DNA of 51,333 bases from CAYMKL01 sp964390805 (GCA_964390805.1 CAYMKL010000038.1:1-51333); one strand, 5' to 3'. Counted from the first letter of the stretch, positions 24,251 to 33,672 are shown. The notes: generated from the sequence alone by a model not told the origin. A program made the numbers and translations.

Positions 24251-24946
24251 ATGACGTTGCCTCGTCCTGAGCTTGCCGAAGGGCTGGCAAGCAAACGGGT
24301 GGTTGATTTGACGCGCGTTCTGCAGCCAGGGGCAGAGCGTTTCAAACTGGACATCCGGACATTCTCCGTTGACGAACTGCTCCCGGACTTCCCCGTCCCT
24401 GAGGGCGAGTGGTACATCCTGCAGGAGTGGGAGATCAGCAGCCACATTGGCACGCACGTGGAAGCTCCCTATCATCATCTTGAGGATGGGACGGACGTCG
24501 CCGGACTACCCCTGGAACGGGTGATGGGGGAAGCGGTGGTGCTGGATTTCCGCGACAAGAAGGCAGGAGAGGCCATCGAATTGGCCGATGTCCAGGCGGT
24601 GGGTTCCGACGTGCGACAGGGGGATATCGTCCTGATCCACACGGGGTTCGACCGCCTGTACGGCAAGCCTGACTACGATCGGCCCCATCTCTCCCTGGAG
24701 GCCATTCGCTGGCTGGTAGAGCGGAGGATCGCCTGTCTGGGGATTGATGCTTCGGGGATCGAGGAATATGGGGCGCCGGAGCAACCGGGGCATCTGCTGC
24801 TCTTCGGCAAGGGAATCCCGGTGATCGAAGAGCTGACCCATCTGGACGAGTTACGTCAGCAGCGAGTGTTCTTCATGGCCTTGCCGCTGCCCATCCGGGG
24901 AGCGGATGCCTGCCCGGTGCGGGCTGTGGCCATTGAGGAGGCGTAG
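24251..24946 (+). CDS. Cyclase-family metal-dependent hydrolase
   Basis: The 231-residue protein of the cyclase/kynurenine-formamidase family has the signature SHIGTHVEAPYHH (metal-binding HxGTHxxxPxH). Family members hydrolyse lactam-, lactone- or ester-like bonds. It starts with AGGAG upstream of ATG 24251. Codons 5-11 (PELAEGL) are encoded by the dispersed 20-bp repeat (24264-24283), so the true family N-terminus probably starts near KRVVDLTR. The substrate is unknown; the context suggests a sugar-acid lactone or ring-opening product. Confidence 0.8.
   Translation: MTLPRPELAEGLASKRVVDLTRVLQPGAERFKLDIRTFSVDELLPDFPVPEGEWYILQEWEISSHIGTHVEAPYHHLEDGTDVAGLPLERVMGEAVVLDFRDKKAGEAIELADVQAVGSDVRQGDIVLIHTGFDRLYGKPDYDRPHLSLEAIRWLVERRIACLGIDASGIEEYGAPEQPGHLLLFGKGIPVIEELTHLDELRQQRVFFMALPLPIRGADACPVRAVAIEEA
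24264..24283 (+). repeat. 20-bp dispersed repeat, copy 2 (inside the cyclase gene)
   Basis: GTCCTGAGCTTGCCGAAGGG, identical to copy 1 at 22133. It is read in frame as part of the N-terminus of the cyclase-family protein. Confidence 0.75.
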
Positions 24947-24951
24947 TAGAG

Positions 24952-25935
24952 ATGTCTCTTTCCACAATGGAACGGTTGCAGATGTATGAGCTGATGGTGC
25001 GCATCCGGCGCTTCGAGGAGAAGACCATCGAGTTGTCTCGCCGCGGATTGACACCGGGCCGAATGCATCCCTACATCGGCGAGGAAGCGGTGGCGGCGGG
25101 AGCCTGCGAGGCGCTGGCGGAAAGGGATTCCATCGTCAGCACCCATCGAGGAGGCGGTCACCTGGTTGCCAAGGGAGCGGATCTGCGCAAGCTGTTCGCT
25201 GAGTTCATGGGAAAGGCCACCGGCTACAGCAGTGGTAAGGGCGGGCCGATGCATTTTGGCATCCCCGAGCTAGGGGTGCTGTGTACCAATGGGATTGTGG
25301 GCAGTGGCATTCCAGTGGCAGCCGGCGCGGCGTTGGCTGCCCAGATGCAAGACAGCGATCAGGTGACGCTCTGCTTCTTTGGCGATGGGGCCTCTAACAC
25401 GGGATCCTTCCACGAAGGTCTGAATCTGGCAGCCATCTGGCAGCTCCCGGTCGTCTTTCTGTGTGAGAACAATCAGTACGGGGAGACCATGCCCATTTCC
25501 AACGCGATCGCCATTGAGGACATCGCCAGCCGCGCTGCAGGCTACGGGATGCCAGGGGTGGTGGTGGATGGGAACGACGTGGAGGCGGTGTACGAGGTAG
25601 CGGAGGAAGCCTCAGGACGTGCTCGCAGCGGGGAGGGACCGTCCCTGATCGAGGCCAAGACCTACCGGATTGGCGGGCACTTTGATGGGGAGTCGAGCCA
25701 CTACCGCAGCCGGGAGGAGATTGACGAATGGCGGAAGAAGGACCCCATTGACCGCTATCTAGGGTGGCTGCTGGCGGAAGGAATCTGCCAGGCGTCCGAA
25801 ATGGCAGCGATAGAAGAGAGGATTCGGGAGGAGATAGAGCAAGCTGCCGAACAGGCGATCAATGATCCGTTTCCCGCGCTGGATTCGCTGGTCAGGGACG
25901 TATATGTGCCCGGAGCATGGGGAGTGGTACCGTGA
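24952..25935 (+). CDS. TPP-dependent dehydrogenase E1 alpha subunit (acetoin/pyruvate type)
   Basis: The 327-residue protein has the TPP-binding motif GDGASNTGSFHEGLNLA ending in ENN (residues about 145-175), the YIGEEAVAAG and THRGGGH segments, and the YRSREEIDEW phosphorylation-loop region. E1 alpha pairs with the E1 beta encoded next (GTGA overlap). No E2 or E3 gene is in the window, so the partner is elsewhere or the pair acts alone on a 2-oxo acid or diketone. Confidence 0.92.
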   Translation: MSLSTMERLQMYELMVRIRRFEEKTIELSRRGLTPGRMHPYIGEEAVAAGACEALAERDSIVSTHRGGGHLVAKGADLRKLFAEFMGKATGYSSGKGGPMHFGIPELGVLCTNGIVGSGIPVAAGAALAAQMQDSDQVTLCFFGDGASNTGSFHEGLNLAAIWQLPVVFLCENNQYGETMPISNAIAIEDIASRAAGYGMPGVVVDGNDVEAVYEVAEEASGRARSGEGPSLIEAKTYRIGGHFDGESSHYRSREEIDEWRKKDPIDRYLGWLLAEGICQASEMAAIEERIREEIEQAAEQAINDPFPALDSLVRDVYVPGAWGVVP

Positions 25936-26918
25936 GCCAACGCAACGTGACCTATGCAGAAGCAGTGAATGAAGCATTGGCGGAGGAGATGGAGCGAGAC
26001 CCCACAGTTTTTCTGCTGGGAGAAGACGTCGGCGTGTACGGGGGTATCTTCACCGCGACCAGGGGATTGCTGGAGCGATTTGGCCCCGAACGTGTCCGGG
26101 ACACGCCGATCTCCGAGGCGGCCATCGCGGGAGTGGCGGTGGGGGCGGCGTTGATGGGGATGCGGCCGGTGGCGGAGATCATGTACGAGGATTTCGCCAT
26201 GATCTCTATGGATCAGATCGTCAACAACGCGGCCAAGATGCGCTACATGTTCGGCGGGCAGGTCCGGGTGCCGATGGTGCTTCGCACGCAGGGTGGGAGC
26301 GGGCGTGGGAACGGCGCGCAACATTCGCAGAGCCTGGAGGCCTGGTTTGCACACGTGCCGGGGCTGGTGGTGATTATGCCGTCTACGCCTTACGACGTCA
26401 AAGGGCTGCTCAAGTCGGCCATACGCGATGACAACCCCGTGGTCTTCATCGAGCACAAGATGCTCTACCTCACCACCAAGGGCTTCGTGCCGGACGAGGA
26501 GTACACCGTCCCCATAGGGAAGGCGGATGTGAAGCGCGTTGGCTCTGACGCTACGGTCATCGTCACCTCCTGGATGGTGCCGAGGGCGCTGGCGGCGGCC
26601 GAGGCCCTAGCTCCCGAGGGGGTGTCGGTAGAGGTGATTGATCCGCGCACCCTGCGGCCCCTCGATGAGGAGACGATCGTGGAGTCGGCGCGAAAGACCG
26701 GTCGGGCCCTGGTGGTCCATGAGGCGGTGAAGTTTGGGGGCATTGGGGCGGAGATTGCCGCCATGATCATGGAGAAGGCCTTCGACTACCTGGATGCACC
26801 CGTGGCGCGTCTGGCTGGGGTGGATGCTCCGATCCCGTATGCGGCGGTCTTGGAGCGGGCAGCGGTTCCCACCGAGGAGGGGATCGCTGACGCCATCCGA
26901 CGGCTGGTAGCCAGGTGA
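25932..26918 (+). CDS. TPP-dependent dehydrogenase E1 beta subunit
   Basis: The 328-residue subunit has the GEDVGVYGG start, TPISEAAIAGVAVGAAL and the C-terminal transketolase-like domain (VIDPRTLRPLDEETI). GTG 25932 overlaps the E1 alpha stop by 4 nt, so synthesis is coupled. With E1 alpha it forms a heterotetramer that decarboxylates a 2-oxo acid or cleaves acetoin. There is no strong RBS of its own. Confidence 0.92.
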   Translation: MSQRNVTYAEAVNEALAEEMERDPTVFLLGEDVGVYGGIFTATRGLLERFGPERVRDTPISEAAIAGVAVGAALMGMRPVAEIMYEDFAMISMDQIVNNAAKMRYMFGGQVRVPMVLRTQGGSGRGNGAQHSQSLEAWFAHVPGLVVIMPSTPYDVKGLLKSAIRDDNPVVFIEHKMLYLTTKGFVPDEEYTVPIGKADVKRVGSDATVIVTSWMVPRALAAAEALAPEGVSVEVIDPRTLRPLDEETIVESARKTGRALVVHEAVKFGGIGAEIAAMIMEKAFDYLDAPVARLAGVDAPIPYAAVLERAAVPTEEGIADAIRRLVAR

Positions 26919-26950
26919 CCTGAGAGCAACCAGCAAGGGGAGGATGAGAG

Positions 26951-28243
26951 ATGTCTGACCTTAACAAGGCACGGACCCTATTGCGCGACTTCAAGGGCGA
27001 TGCATACTTGTTTGGCGCCGGTGTTCTCTCCCGCGTGGGCGAGGTGGTCGCCGAGGTGGGGAAACGTCCTGTTCTGGTGCGCGACACGTTCCCCGGCAGC
27101 GACGGTTTTGTGCAGATCATCCGCGATTCGCTAGTAGAGGCTGGTGTGGCGTTAGTGGGCGAGATCAAAGGCGCCAGACCCAATGCCCCCCGTGAGGACC
27201 TGTTCCGCATCACCGACGAACTGAAAGCGGGCGACGCAGATGTGATCGTCAGTTTCGGCGGGGGCAGCACGATTGACGCCACCAAAGCCGCCGAAGTTCT
27301 GCGTACGCTGGGCGGCGGGATTGACGACTACTTTGGGACTGGGCTGGTCACCAAGGCTCTGGCCGAGAGCGGCAAGCGGTTCGACGGGACTCACCACAAG
27401 TCGCTGACGCCGCACATCGCGATTCAGACGGCAGCCAGTTCCGGGGCGCATCTGACCAAGTACTCGAACATCACTGACGTCTCAACGGGGCAAAAGAAGC
27501 TGATCGTGGATGAGGCCATCATTGCCGCTCGCCCCGTCTTTGACTACGCAGTGACCTTTGGCGCGCCCTCCGCGCTGACAGCCGACGGGGCGTTGGACGG
27601 CATCGCTCACTGCCTGGAGGTGCTGTACGGGGCAGTCGGCAAACCCTACTACGCCAAGGTGAGCGAGGTAGCAGGCACCGGCATAGGTCTGGTGGTCAAC
27701 TATTTGCCGCGCGTCATCGAGACCCCCCAGGATACAGAGGCCCGCGAGGCAATCTGCTTGGCTACAGACCTCGGTGGGTATGCCATCATGCTGGGTGGGA
27801 CCAACGGCGGCCACCTGACCAGCTTCTCGTTGGTGGACATCCTAAGCCATGGAAGGGCCTGCGCTATCATGAACCCTTACTACACCGTCTTCTTCGCTCC
27901 GGCGATCCAAGAGCCGCTCAAACTGGTCGGCAAAGTCTATCGGGAGGCCGGTCTGACGACGGCCGACATTGAGCGCGTGAGCGGCCGCGAGCTGGGCGTG
28001 GCCGTTGCCGAAGCGATGTTCGAGTTGGCACGGCGGATTGGTTTCCCGACGCGCCTACGTGAAGTGGAAGGATTCACTCAGGAGCACATCGAACGCGCTC
28101 TGACAGCCGCCAAGAACCCGCAATTAAAGATGAAATTGGAGAACATGCCGGTGCCCTTGACGGCCGAGATGGTGGACGGGTACATGAGGCCAGTTCTGGA
28201 AGCGGCGCGTGATGGAGACCTGACGGTCATCAAGAATGTGTAG
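26951..28243 (+). CDS. Iron-containing (group III) alcohol dehydrogenase
   Basis: The 430-residue protein has the NAD-binding GGGSTIDATKAAE motif (about residue 97) and iron-site residues in DGALDGIAHCLE, with a later His in GGTNGGHLTSF and SHGRACAIMNP. It is longer than the usual 380-400. The role is probably reduction or oxidation of a small aldehyde or diol from the pathway. GGGGAGGA precedes ATG 26951. Confidence 0.88.
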   Translation: MSDLNKARTLLRDFKGDAYLFGAGVLSRVGEVVAEVGKRPVLVRDTFPGSDGFVQIIRDSLVEAGVALVGEIKGARPNAPREDLFRITDELKAGDADVIVSFGGGSTIDATKAAEVLRTLGGGIDDYFGTGLVTKALAESGKRFDGTHHKSLTPHIAIQTAASSGAHLTKYSNITDVSTGQKKLIVDEAIIAARPVFDYAVTFGAPSALTADGALDGIAHCLEVLYGAVGKPYYAKVSEVAGTGIGLVVNYLPRVIETPQDTEAREAICLATDLGGYAIMLGGTNGGHLTSFSLVDILSHGRACAIMNPYYTVFFAPAIQEPLKLVGKVYREAGLTTADIERVSGRELGVAVAEAMFELARRIGFPTRLREVEGFTQEHIERALTAAKNPQLKMKLENMPVPLTAEMVDGYMRPVLEAARDGDLTVIKNV

Positions 28244-28275
28244 ATGGTCGAATGGTTCTGGAGAGGGAAAGCGTC

Positions 28276-29175
28276 ATGACGGTTGCAGACAAAGGGGCCG
28301 GGCCGCCCCTGGTTTACCCCTATGGGACGCGGCACACGCCGGAGATGATCGCCGATCTCTCGCGACGGGCCATGAAGTTCCGCATTCAGGTGTTAGAGAT
28401 GGTCTATCAGCACCAAACCGGCCACATCGGTGGGGCCTTTTCGATTGCCGAGGTCCTGACGGCTCTCTACTTCCATCACTTCCGCCTCGATCCGGCCAAT
28501 CCCGACTGGCCTGACCGCGACCGTTTAGTGTTCTCCAAGGGCCACGCCTGTGCCATACTGTACACCTGTTTGGCCCATCGCGGCTACTTCCCCGTGGAAG
28601 AGTTGGCAACGTTTCGAGAGCTCAACAGCCGTCTGCAAGGCCACCCGGAGCGATACAAGACGCCCGGCATTGAGGTCCCTGCAGGGCCGTTGGGTCACGG
28701 AGTGGCCATCGGCGCGGGCATGGCGCTGGCAGCTAAGATGGACAGTTCCAAACGTCGGGTGTACGTCGTGCTAGGCGACGGCGAGATAAACGCTGGCGTC
28801 ATCTGGGAAGGAGCGCTGGTAGCAGCTAAGTACCAACTCGACAACCTGGTAGCCATCCTGGACTACAACGGTGTCCAGCAAACCGGCCCAACGTCAAAGG
28901 TGCTTCCTACTGAACCCATCGCCGACAAGTGGCGCTCTTTTGGCTGGCACGTCATTGAGATTCACGGTCACAACATGGCTCAGGTGCTAGACGCTCTGGA
29001 CGAAGCCGACGAGATCCACGCCAAGCCGGTCATCGTCATTGCCCGCACCACCAAAGGCAAGGGAGTCAGCTTTATGGAATATGATCACAACTGGCACGGC
29101 AATTCGCCGACGCCGCACCAGTTCAAAGCGGCTCTGGCTGAGCTACAGGAGGGAGTGGCTCGATGGCAAAGCTAG
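28276..29175 (+). CDS. Transketolase N-terminal subunit
   Basis: The 299-residue protein is the TPP pyrophosphate-binding half: GHIGGAFSIAEVLTALYF, FSKGHA, the GDGEINAGVIWEG motif and a closing LDYN. The C-terminal half is a separate gene overlapping it by 13 nt. Split transketolases are common in archaea and anaerobes. ATG 28276 with GAGAGGGAAAG upstream is chosen; in-frame sequence continues up to 28252. Confidence 0.92.
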   Translation: MTVADKGAGPPLVYPYGTRHTPEMIADLSRRAMKFRIQVLEMVYQHQTGHIGGAFSIAEVLTALYFHHFRLDPANPDWPDRDRLVFSKGHACAILYTCLAHRGYFPVEELATFRELNSRLQGHPERYKTPGIEVPAGPLGHGVAIGAGMALAAKMDSSKRRVYVVLGDGEINAGVIWEGALVAAKYQLDNLVAILDYNGVQQTGPTSKVLPTEPIADKWRSFGWHVIEIHGHNMAQVLDALDEADEIHAKPVIVIARTTKGKGVSFMEYDHNWHGNSPTPHQFKAALAELQEGVARWQS

Positions 29176-30131
29176 TCAAAGATCCCTTTGGCGAACTGGT
29201 TTCGATGCGCATAGCCTACGGGCAGGCGCTGGTCGAGCTGGGTAGGTTGCACGAGGATCTGGTGGTGCTCAGCGCGGATGTATCCAATTCCGATCACAGC
29301 TACATGTTTGAAGAAGTCTTTCCCGACCGTTTCTTCAACGTGGGCATTGCCGAACAGGCTCTGGTGGATGTGGCAGTCGGGTTGGCCAATGGCGGCAAGG
29401 TGCCCATCGCTAACACTTTTGCCTTCTTGTTTGCGACGCGCGCTCTGGAACAGGTGCGGACGCATCTATGCTATGGGGAGGCCAACGTCAAGCTGGCCGC
29501 GGCCTATGGGGGCCTGTCGGATTCCTTCGACGGGCCGACCCACCACGCAGCCACCGATCTGGCCATCATGCGCAGCCTGCCGAACATGACGGTTGTGGTG
29601 CCCGCTGATCCGGAGGGGGTCAACAAACTGCTTCCACAGGTTGCCGCATGGGAGGGGCCTGTCTTCTTCCGGCTGTGCCGCAACGAAGTGCCGGTGATCT
29701 TTGGCGACCTCTATGAGCCAAAGATAGGCAAGGGCGTCGTGCTGCGCGAGGGCACGGACGTGACGATCATCTGCTGCGGGGTAATGGTGGCCCGCTGTTT
29801 GGAGGCGGCCAAACGTCTGGCCGAAGATGGCACGCGCGCGCGTGTGGTGGAGATGCACACCATCAAGCCATTGGACGTGGAGTGCGTCCTGCAGGCGGCC
29901 CGCGAGACGGGGGCCTTGGTCACCGCCGAGGAGCACAGCGTCGTTGGCGGGCTGGGCGGGGCCGTGGCCGAGGCGGTGGCTGATGCCTGCCCGGTGCCGG
30001 TCAAACGAGTGGGCGTCGCCGACACGTTTGCCGAGAGCGGACCCTACTATGAGCTGCTGGATCGCTACGGCATGTCGGTGGATGACGTTGCGGCCGCTGC
30101 ACGACAGGCCGTGGCTGCCAAGAGGAGATAG
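29163..30131 (+). CDS. Transketolase C-terminal subunit
   Basis: The 322-residue partner of the preceding gene has the pyrimidine-binding domain (NVGIAEQALVDVAVGLA) and C-terminal domain (IKPLDVECVLQAARETGALVTAEEH). GGAGGGAG precedes ATG 29163. The pair moves two-carbon units between sugar phosphates, which would feed pathway products into the pentose phosphate pool. Confidence 0.92.
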   Translation: MAKLVKDPFGELVSMRIAYGQALVELGRLHEDLVVLSADVSNSDHSYMFEEVFPDRFFNVGIAEQALVDVAVGLANGGKVPIANTFAFLFATRALEQVRTHLCYGEANVKLAAAYGGLSDSFDGPTHHAATDLAIMRSLPNMTVVVPADPEGVNKLLPQVAAWEGPVFFRLCRNEVPVIFGDLYEPKIGKGVVLREGTDVTIICCGVMVARCLEAAKRLAEDGTRARVVEMHTIKPLDVECVLQAARETGALVTAEEHSVVGGLGGAVAEAVADACPVPVKRVGVADTFAESGPYYELLDRYGMSVDDVAAAARQAVAAKRR

Positions 30132-30177
30132 CGGAGAACCTTACGCGAAATGGTGCGAAAATCGTAGGGTGGCGCTG

Positions 30178-31323
30178 ATGAATTCTCGAGACCGAATCGG
30201 ACTGGCATTGGATCACAAGGAACCCGATCGCGTTCCCTTTGACTTGGGCGGGACTGGCCTATCCCTCATCCACGTGACCGCCTACCAGAATCTACGCAGA
30301 TACTTGAATCTGCCGATTCGTGAGCCCAGAGTCTCCTTCGTGGCGGAGCAGTTAGCGGTCGTTGAAGAAGACCTGGCAGAACGGCTGGAAACGGACGTTC
30401 GCCTTGTGGTCCCCCAGCCGCCGGCAGGGTTCGAACTTGTGTTTCGCGATGAAGGCGCTTATGAGGCATATACGGATGAATGGGGGATTGGTTGGCAAAA
30501 GCCTAAAGAGGGTGGTTTCTATTACGACATGTACGTCCATCCCCTGGCTAACGCCAAGAAGCTAGAGGATTTCAAAGCATATGAATTCCCGGATCCTTTG
30601 GATGATCATCGGTTTCAGAACCTACGGTGCGATGCGCAGGCGGCGGTTGATAGGGGTAAAGCAGTCGTTTTGGCCGGACTTACGTCGGGCATTCTGGAGG
30701 TCTATTCGTGGCTTCGGGGCTACGAGCCATTCTACGTGGATTTGGCAATCAACCAGGAATTCGTGTCCTACATGCTTGATCGCTTGGTTGAGTTCAAGTG
30801 CGCTTATTGGGAACGCGCCCTGGCAGAGGTTGGCGATCTGGTTGATCTGGTTATCGAAGCAGACGATATGGCCGGGCAACACTCCCTGCTGTTCTCGCCC
30901 CAGACGTACCGAAAGGTCATCAAGCCACGCCACAAGAAGCTCTTTTCCTTCATCAAGCAACAGGCTCCGATCAAGCTCTTCTTCCATTCGTGCGGCGCGA
31001 TCCGCCCACTGATTGGAGATCTGATTGATGCGGGGATTGACATTCTGAATCCGATTCAGGTCAGCGCTGCTGGTATGGACGCCAAAGAACTCAAACAGGA
31101 ATTCGGCCGCGATCTGGTATTCTGGGGAGGAGGTGTTGATACACAGCGTGTTTTGGATACGGGCAGCCCGGAGGACATCAAAGAGGATGTCAGGCGAAAC
31201 ATCGAAGCATTGGCTCCCGGTGGTGGCTTCGTCTTCGCCGCCGTGCACGACATCCAGGCGAACGTCTCTCCGGAGAGTATCATGGCCATGTGGGATGCCT
31301 GGAGAGTCCATGGCGTCTATTGA
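30178..31323 (+). CDS. UroD-family protein, methyltransferase-like (copy 1)
   Basis: The 381-residue protein is related to uroporphyrinogen decarboxylase. The HxC zinc motif in FFHSCGAIRPLIGDLI and the GIDILNPIQVSAAGMD segment are typical of MtaA/MtbA-like methylcobamide methyltransferases, so a corrinoid-dependent methyl transfer role is likelier than haem synthesis. ATG 30178 is chosen because MNSRDRIGLALDHKEPDRVP is the family N-terminus; the open frame extends upstream to 29827 but overlaps the transketolase. It ends the Region 3 run. Confidence 0.78.
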   Translation: MNSRDRIGLALDHKEPDRVPFDLGGTGLSLIHVTAYQNLRRYLNLPIREPRVSFVAEQLAVVEEDLAERLETDVRLVVPQPPAGFELVFRDEGAYEAYTDEWGIGWQKPKEGGFYYDMYVHPLANAKKLEDFKAYEFPDPLDDHRFQNLRCDAQAAVDRGKAVVLAGLTSGILEVYSWLRGYEPFYVDLAINQEFVSYMLDRLVEFKCAYWERALAEVGDLVDLVIEADDMAGQHSLLFSPQTYRKVIKPRHKKLFSFIKQQAPIKLFFHSCGAIRPLIGDLIDAGIDILNPIQVSAAGMDAKELKQEFGRDLVFWGGGVDTQRVLDTGSPEDIKEDVRRNIEALAPGGGFVFAAVHDIQANVSPESIMAMWDAWRVHGVY

Positions 31324-31333
31324 GGTGGCGCTG

Positions 31334-31362
31334 TTGACAAACATGAGAAGACGTAGTATCAT
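31334..31362 (+). promoter_or_regulatory. Sigma-70-like promoter for the LysM double binding protein
   Basis: TTGACA (31334-31339), 17 nt and TATCAT (31357-31362). It lies 10 nt after the UroD stop. Confidence 0.7.
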
Positions 31363-31385
31363 GATGGATGGTCGAACAGGGGGAA

Positions 31386-31540
31386 GTGATCGTTTGCTAG
31401 ATCCCACCGGAACATGGGGTCGTCTCAGAAAGGGGGGATGAGTATAGACCAGATGCCGTTTCCAATTCCAAACGCGGTTTATCCAATCTGAGTGCCAGAG
31501 TCGCGCTCAACACTTTAACAACTATTCTAAGGAGGAACAG
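31386..31540 (+). promoter_or_regulatory. Leader homologous to that at 37733, with a DeoR-gene tail remnant
   Basis: It begins with GTGATCGTTTGCTAG (31386-31400), identical to the last five codons of the DeoR gene at 36986. It then shares the run TCAGAAAGGGGGGATGAG (31425-31442) and GCGCTCAACACTT (31503-31515) with the other leader. A hairpin TGAGTGC/GCGCTCA forms here; its counterpart at 37817-37841 is a longer stem with consistent base changes. Confidence 0.6.
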
Positions 31541-33634
31541 ATGTCAAGCAAGAGAACAAGGTTCGTAAGTCTTATTCTGGTGTTCGCGTTGTTAGCACCG
31601 GGAATGATAGGTGTGGCCAGCGCTGCCCCACTGGCCCAGCAAGGGACAACCTACACCGTGAAGCTGGGGGACAACCTCTGGACCCTGGCGGAGAAGTACC
31701 TGGGCAACGGCGCGGCCTATCCAGCCATTGCAGGCGCCACCAACGATAAGACCGCCGAAGACGCGACCTTCGCTCAAATCGCGAATCCCAGCCTGATCCA
31801 CCCTGGTTGGAAGCTGCTGATTCCCACCCCTGAGGAGGCTGCGCAGTATCTGACCTTCGAGCTAGCGCCGGTACCGGCGCCAGAGAAGAAACTCGACCTC
31901 ATCCTGGTGCAGCACGCATTGTGCGCCTGGGATTCCTGGTGGTGCACGCTGAAGGGAGCTGTCGAGCAAGCTGAGAAGGAACTGGATGTCAACGTCACCA
32001 TTCTCGGGCCCGACGAGTTTGACCTGGAGAAGACGGCTTCTCTGATTGACCAGGCGGTGGCCGCGCAGCCGGACGGCATTGCGCTGACGGTGACCGACCC
32101 CGTCCTGTTCAAGGAGCCGATCATGCGAGCCCTTAACGCGGGCATTCCGGTGATGGGCTTCAACGCCGGGTCCGGTCCGATTGTAGATGGCATCCCCTAC
32201 CTGGCGTACCTGGGGCAGGATGAGTATCAAGGCGGTTACCTGGGTGGCCTGCGCATGGTGGCCGCTGGTGGGACCAAGGCCGTGTGCGTCAACCACCAGG
32301 TTGGGCATACTGGCCTGGACGCTCGTTGTCAGGGTCTGGTTGACGCGTTTGCCGAGAAGGGCTTCGAAGCCGAGGTGCTCCCTGTTGTGGACGACCCGGC
32401 CGAGTCGCAGACCATCATTGACGACTACTACACCGCCAACCCCGACGTTGACACCTTCCTGACGCTGGGCCCGAACAGCGCCAACCCGTTCTACGCCTTC
32501 ATGGAGGCCGCGGGCCTGGGGGCGGGCGATGTGGTTCATGGCACGTTCGACCTGAGCCCAGAGATTGAGGCCAAGATCCAGGATGGGACCACCCTGTTTG
32601 GCATTGACCAGCAGCCCTATCTGCAAGGCTACGGGGCCGTACTGTGGCTGGCCATGGCCGCTCGCTATGGGATCACCCCGGCGGCGCCGGTGATGGCGAC
32701 GGGTCCGGGCTTTGTGGACGCTAGCAACGTCGGCGCTACACCGGATCCGGACAAGGAAGTCAACATCATCATGGTTCAGCACGCGTTGTGCGCCTGGGAC
32801 TCCTGGTGGTGCACGATGAAGGGAGCTGTCGAGCAGGCTGAGAAGGACCTGGGTGTCAGCGTCACCATTCTGGGCCCCGACGAGTTTGACCTGGAGAAGA
32901 CGGCTTCTCTGATTGACCAGGCGGTGGCCGCGCAGCCGGACGGCATTGCCCTGACGGTGAGCGACCCCGTCCTGTTCAAAGAGCCGATCCTGCGAGCGAT
33001 TGACGCTGGCATTCCGGTGGTCGGCTTCAACGCTGGCTCCGGTCCGCTCAAGGATGGCATCCCCTACCTGACGTACGTGGGGGCGGATGAGTACCAGGGT
33101 GGTTATCAGGGCGGCTTGCGCATGGTGACCGCTGGTGGGACCAAGGCCGTGTGCATCAACCACCAGGTTGGGCACACTGGCCTGGACGCCCGTTGTCAGG
33201 GTCTTGCTGATGCGTTTGCCGAGAAGGGCCTCGAAGCCGAGGTGCTCCCCGTTGTGGACGACCCGGCCGAGTCGCAGACCATCATTGACGACTACTACAC
33301 CGCCAACCCCGACGTTGACACCTTCCTGACGCTGGGCCCGAACAGCGCCAACCCGTTCTACGCCTTCATGGAGGCCACTGGCCTGGGTGCGGGCGATGTG
33401 ATCCACGGCACGTTCGACCTGAGCCCGGAGATCGTGGTCAAGATCGAGGATGGGACTACCCTGTTTGGCATTGACCAACAGCCTTTCTTGCAGGGTTATC
33501 TCTCTGTGTTGATGTTGACGATGCTCAATCGCCAGAACATCGTCCCGGCGCTGCCGGTCACGCCGACGGGCCCGGGCTTTGTGGACCTGAGCAACATCGC
33601 CATCGTGAAAGAACTCGCTGGCACGTACCGTTAG
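31541..33634 (+). CDS. LysM-anchored sugar-binding protein with tandem duplicated ligand domain
   Basis: The 697-residue protein has a signal peptide (about 1-29), a LysM domain (about 37-95) and two near-identical periplasmic-binding domains of the ribose-binding type (about 118-405 and 407-697). Each contains VQHALCAWDSWW, PDGIALTV and TLFGIDQQP strings. The internal copy has an 867-bp period with long stretches of identical DNA, so the duplication is recent. Normal family members have one domain. With two permeases downstream, two ligand domains may match two translocation subunits. There is no lipobox; LysM is the likely anchor. Confidence 0.88.
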   Translation: MSSKRTRFVSLILVFALLAPGMIGVASAAPLAQQGTTYTVKLGDNLWTLAEKYLGNGAAYPAIAGATNDKTAEDATFAQIANPSLIHPGWKLLIPTPEEAAQYLTFELAPVPAPEKKLDLILVQHALCAWDSWWCTLKGAVEQAEKELDVNVTILGPDEFDLEKTASLIDQAVAAQPDGIALTVTDPVLFKEPIMRALNAGIPVMGFNAGSGPIVDGIPYLAYLGQDEYQGGYLGGLRMVAAGGTKAVCVNHQVGHTGLDARCQGLVDAFAEKGFEAEVLPVVDDPAESQTIIDDYYTANPDVDTFLTLGPNSANPFYAFMEAAGLGAGDVVHGTFDLSPEIEAKIQDGTTLFGIDQQPYLQGYGAVLWLAMAARYGITPAAPVMATGPGFVDASNVGATPDPDKEVNIIMVQHALCAWDSWWCTMKGAVEQAEKDLGVSVTILGPDEFDLEKTASLIDQAVAAQPDGIALTVSDPVLFKEPILRAIDAGIPVVGFNAGSGPLKDGIPYLTYVGADEYQGGYQGGLRMVTAGGTKAVCINHQVGHTGLDARCQGLADAFAEKGLEAEVLPVVDDPAESQTIIDDYYTANPDVDTFLTLGPNSANPFYAFMEATGLGAGDVIHGTFDLSPEIVVKIEDGTTLFGIDQQPFLQGYLSVLMLTMLNRQNIVPALPVTPTGPGFVDLSNIAIVKELAGTYR
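31895..33608 (+). repeat. Internal tandem duplication of 867-bp units
   Basis: Copies at about 31895-32740 and 32762-33608 align with a period of 867 bp (for example GACGAGTTTGACCTGG at 32012 and 32879), including identical stretches of more than 60 nt. The unit encodes one complete binding domain. Confidence 0.85.
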
Positions 33635-33640
33635 GTCCGG

Positions 33641-33672
33641 CCTCTTCTGACTGGTATGGGCGGAAGAAGAGG
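33641..33672 (+). other. Hairpin after the binding-protein gene (first of two)
   Basis: CCTCTTCT (33641-33648) pairs with AGAAGAGG (33665-33672). No T-tract follows. Confidence 0.5.

Noticed and set aside
29827..30177. Long N-terminal extension of the UroD-family gene
   Set aside because: It overlaps the transketolase gene in another frame, and the family N-terminus begins at 30178.
30178..31323. Uroporphyrinogen decarboxylase of haem biosynthesis
   Set aside because: The HxC zinc motif and sugar-operon context point to the methyltransferase-like branch; no other haem genes are nearby.
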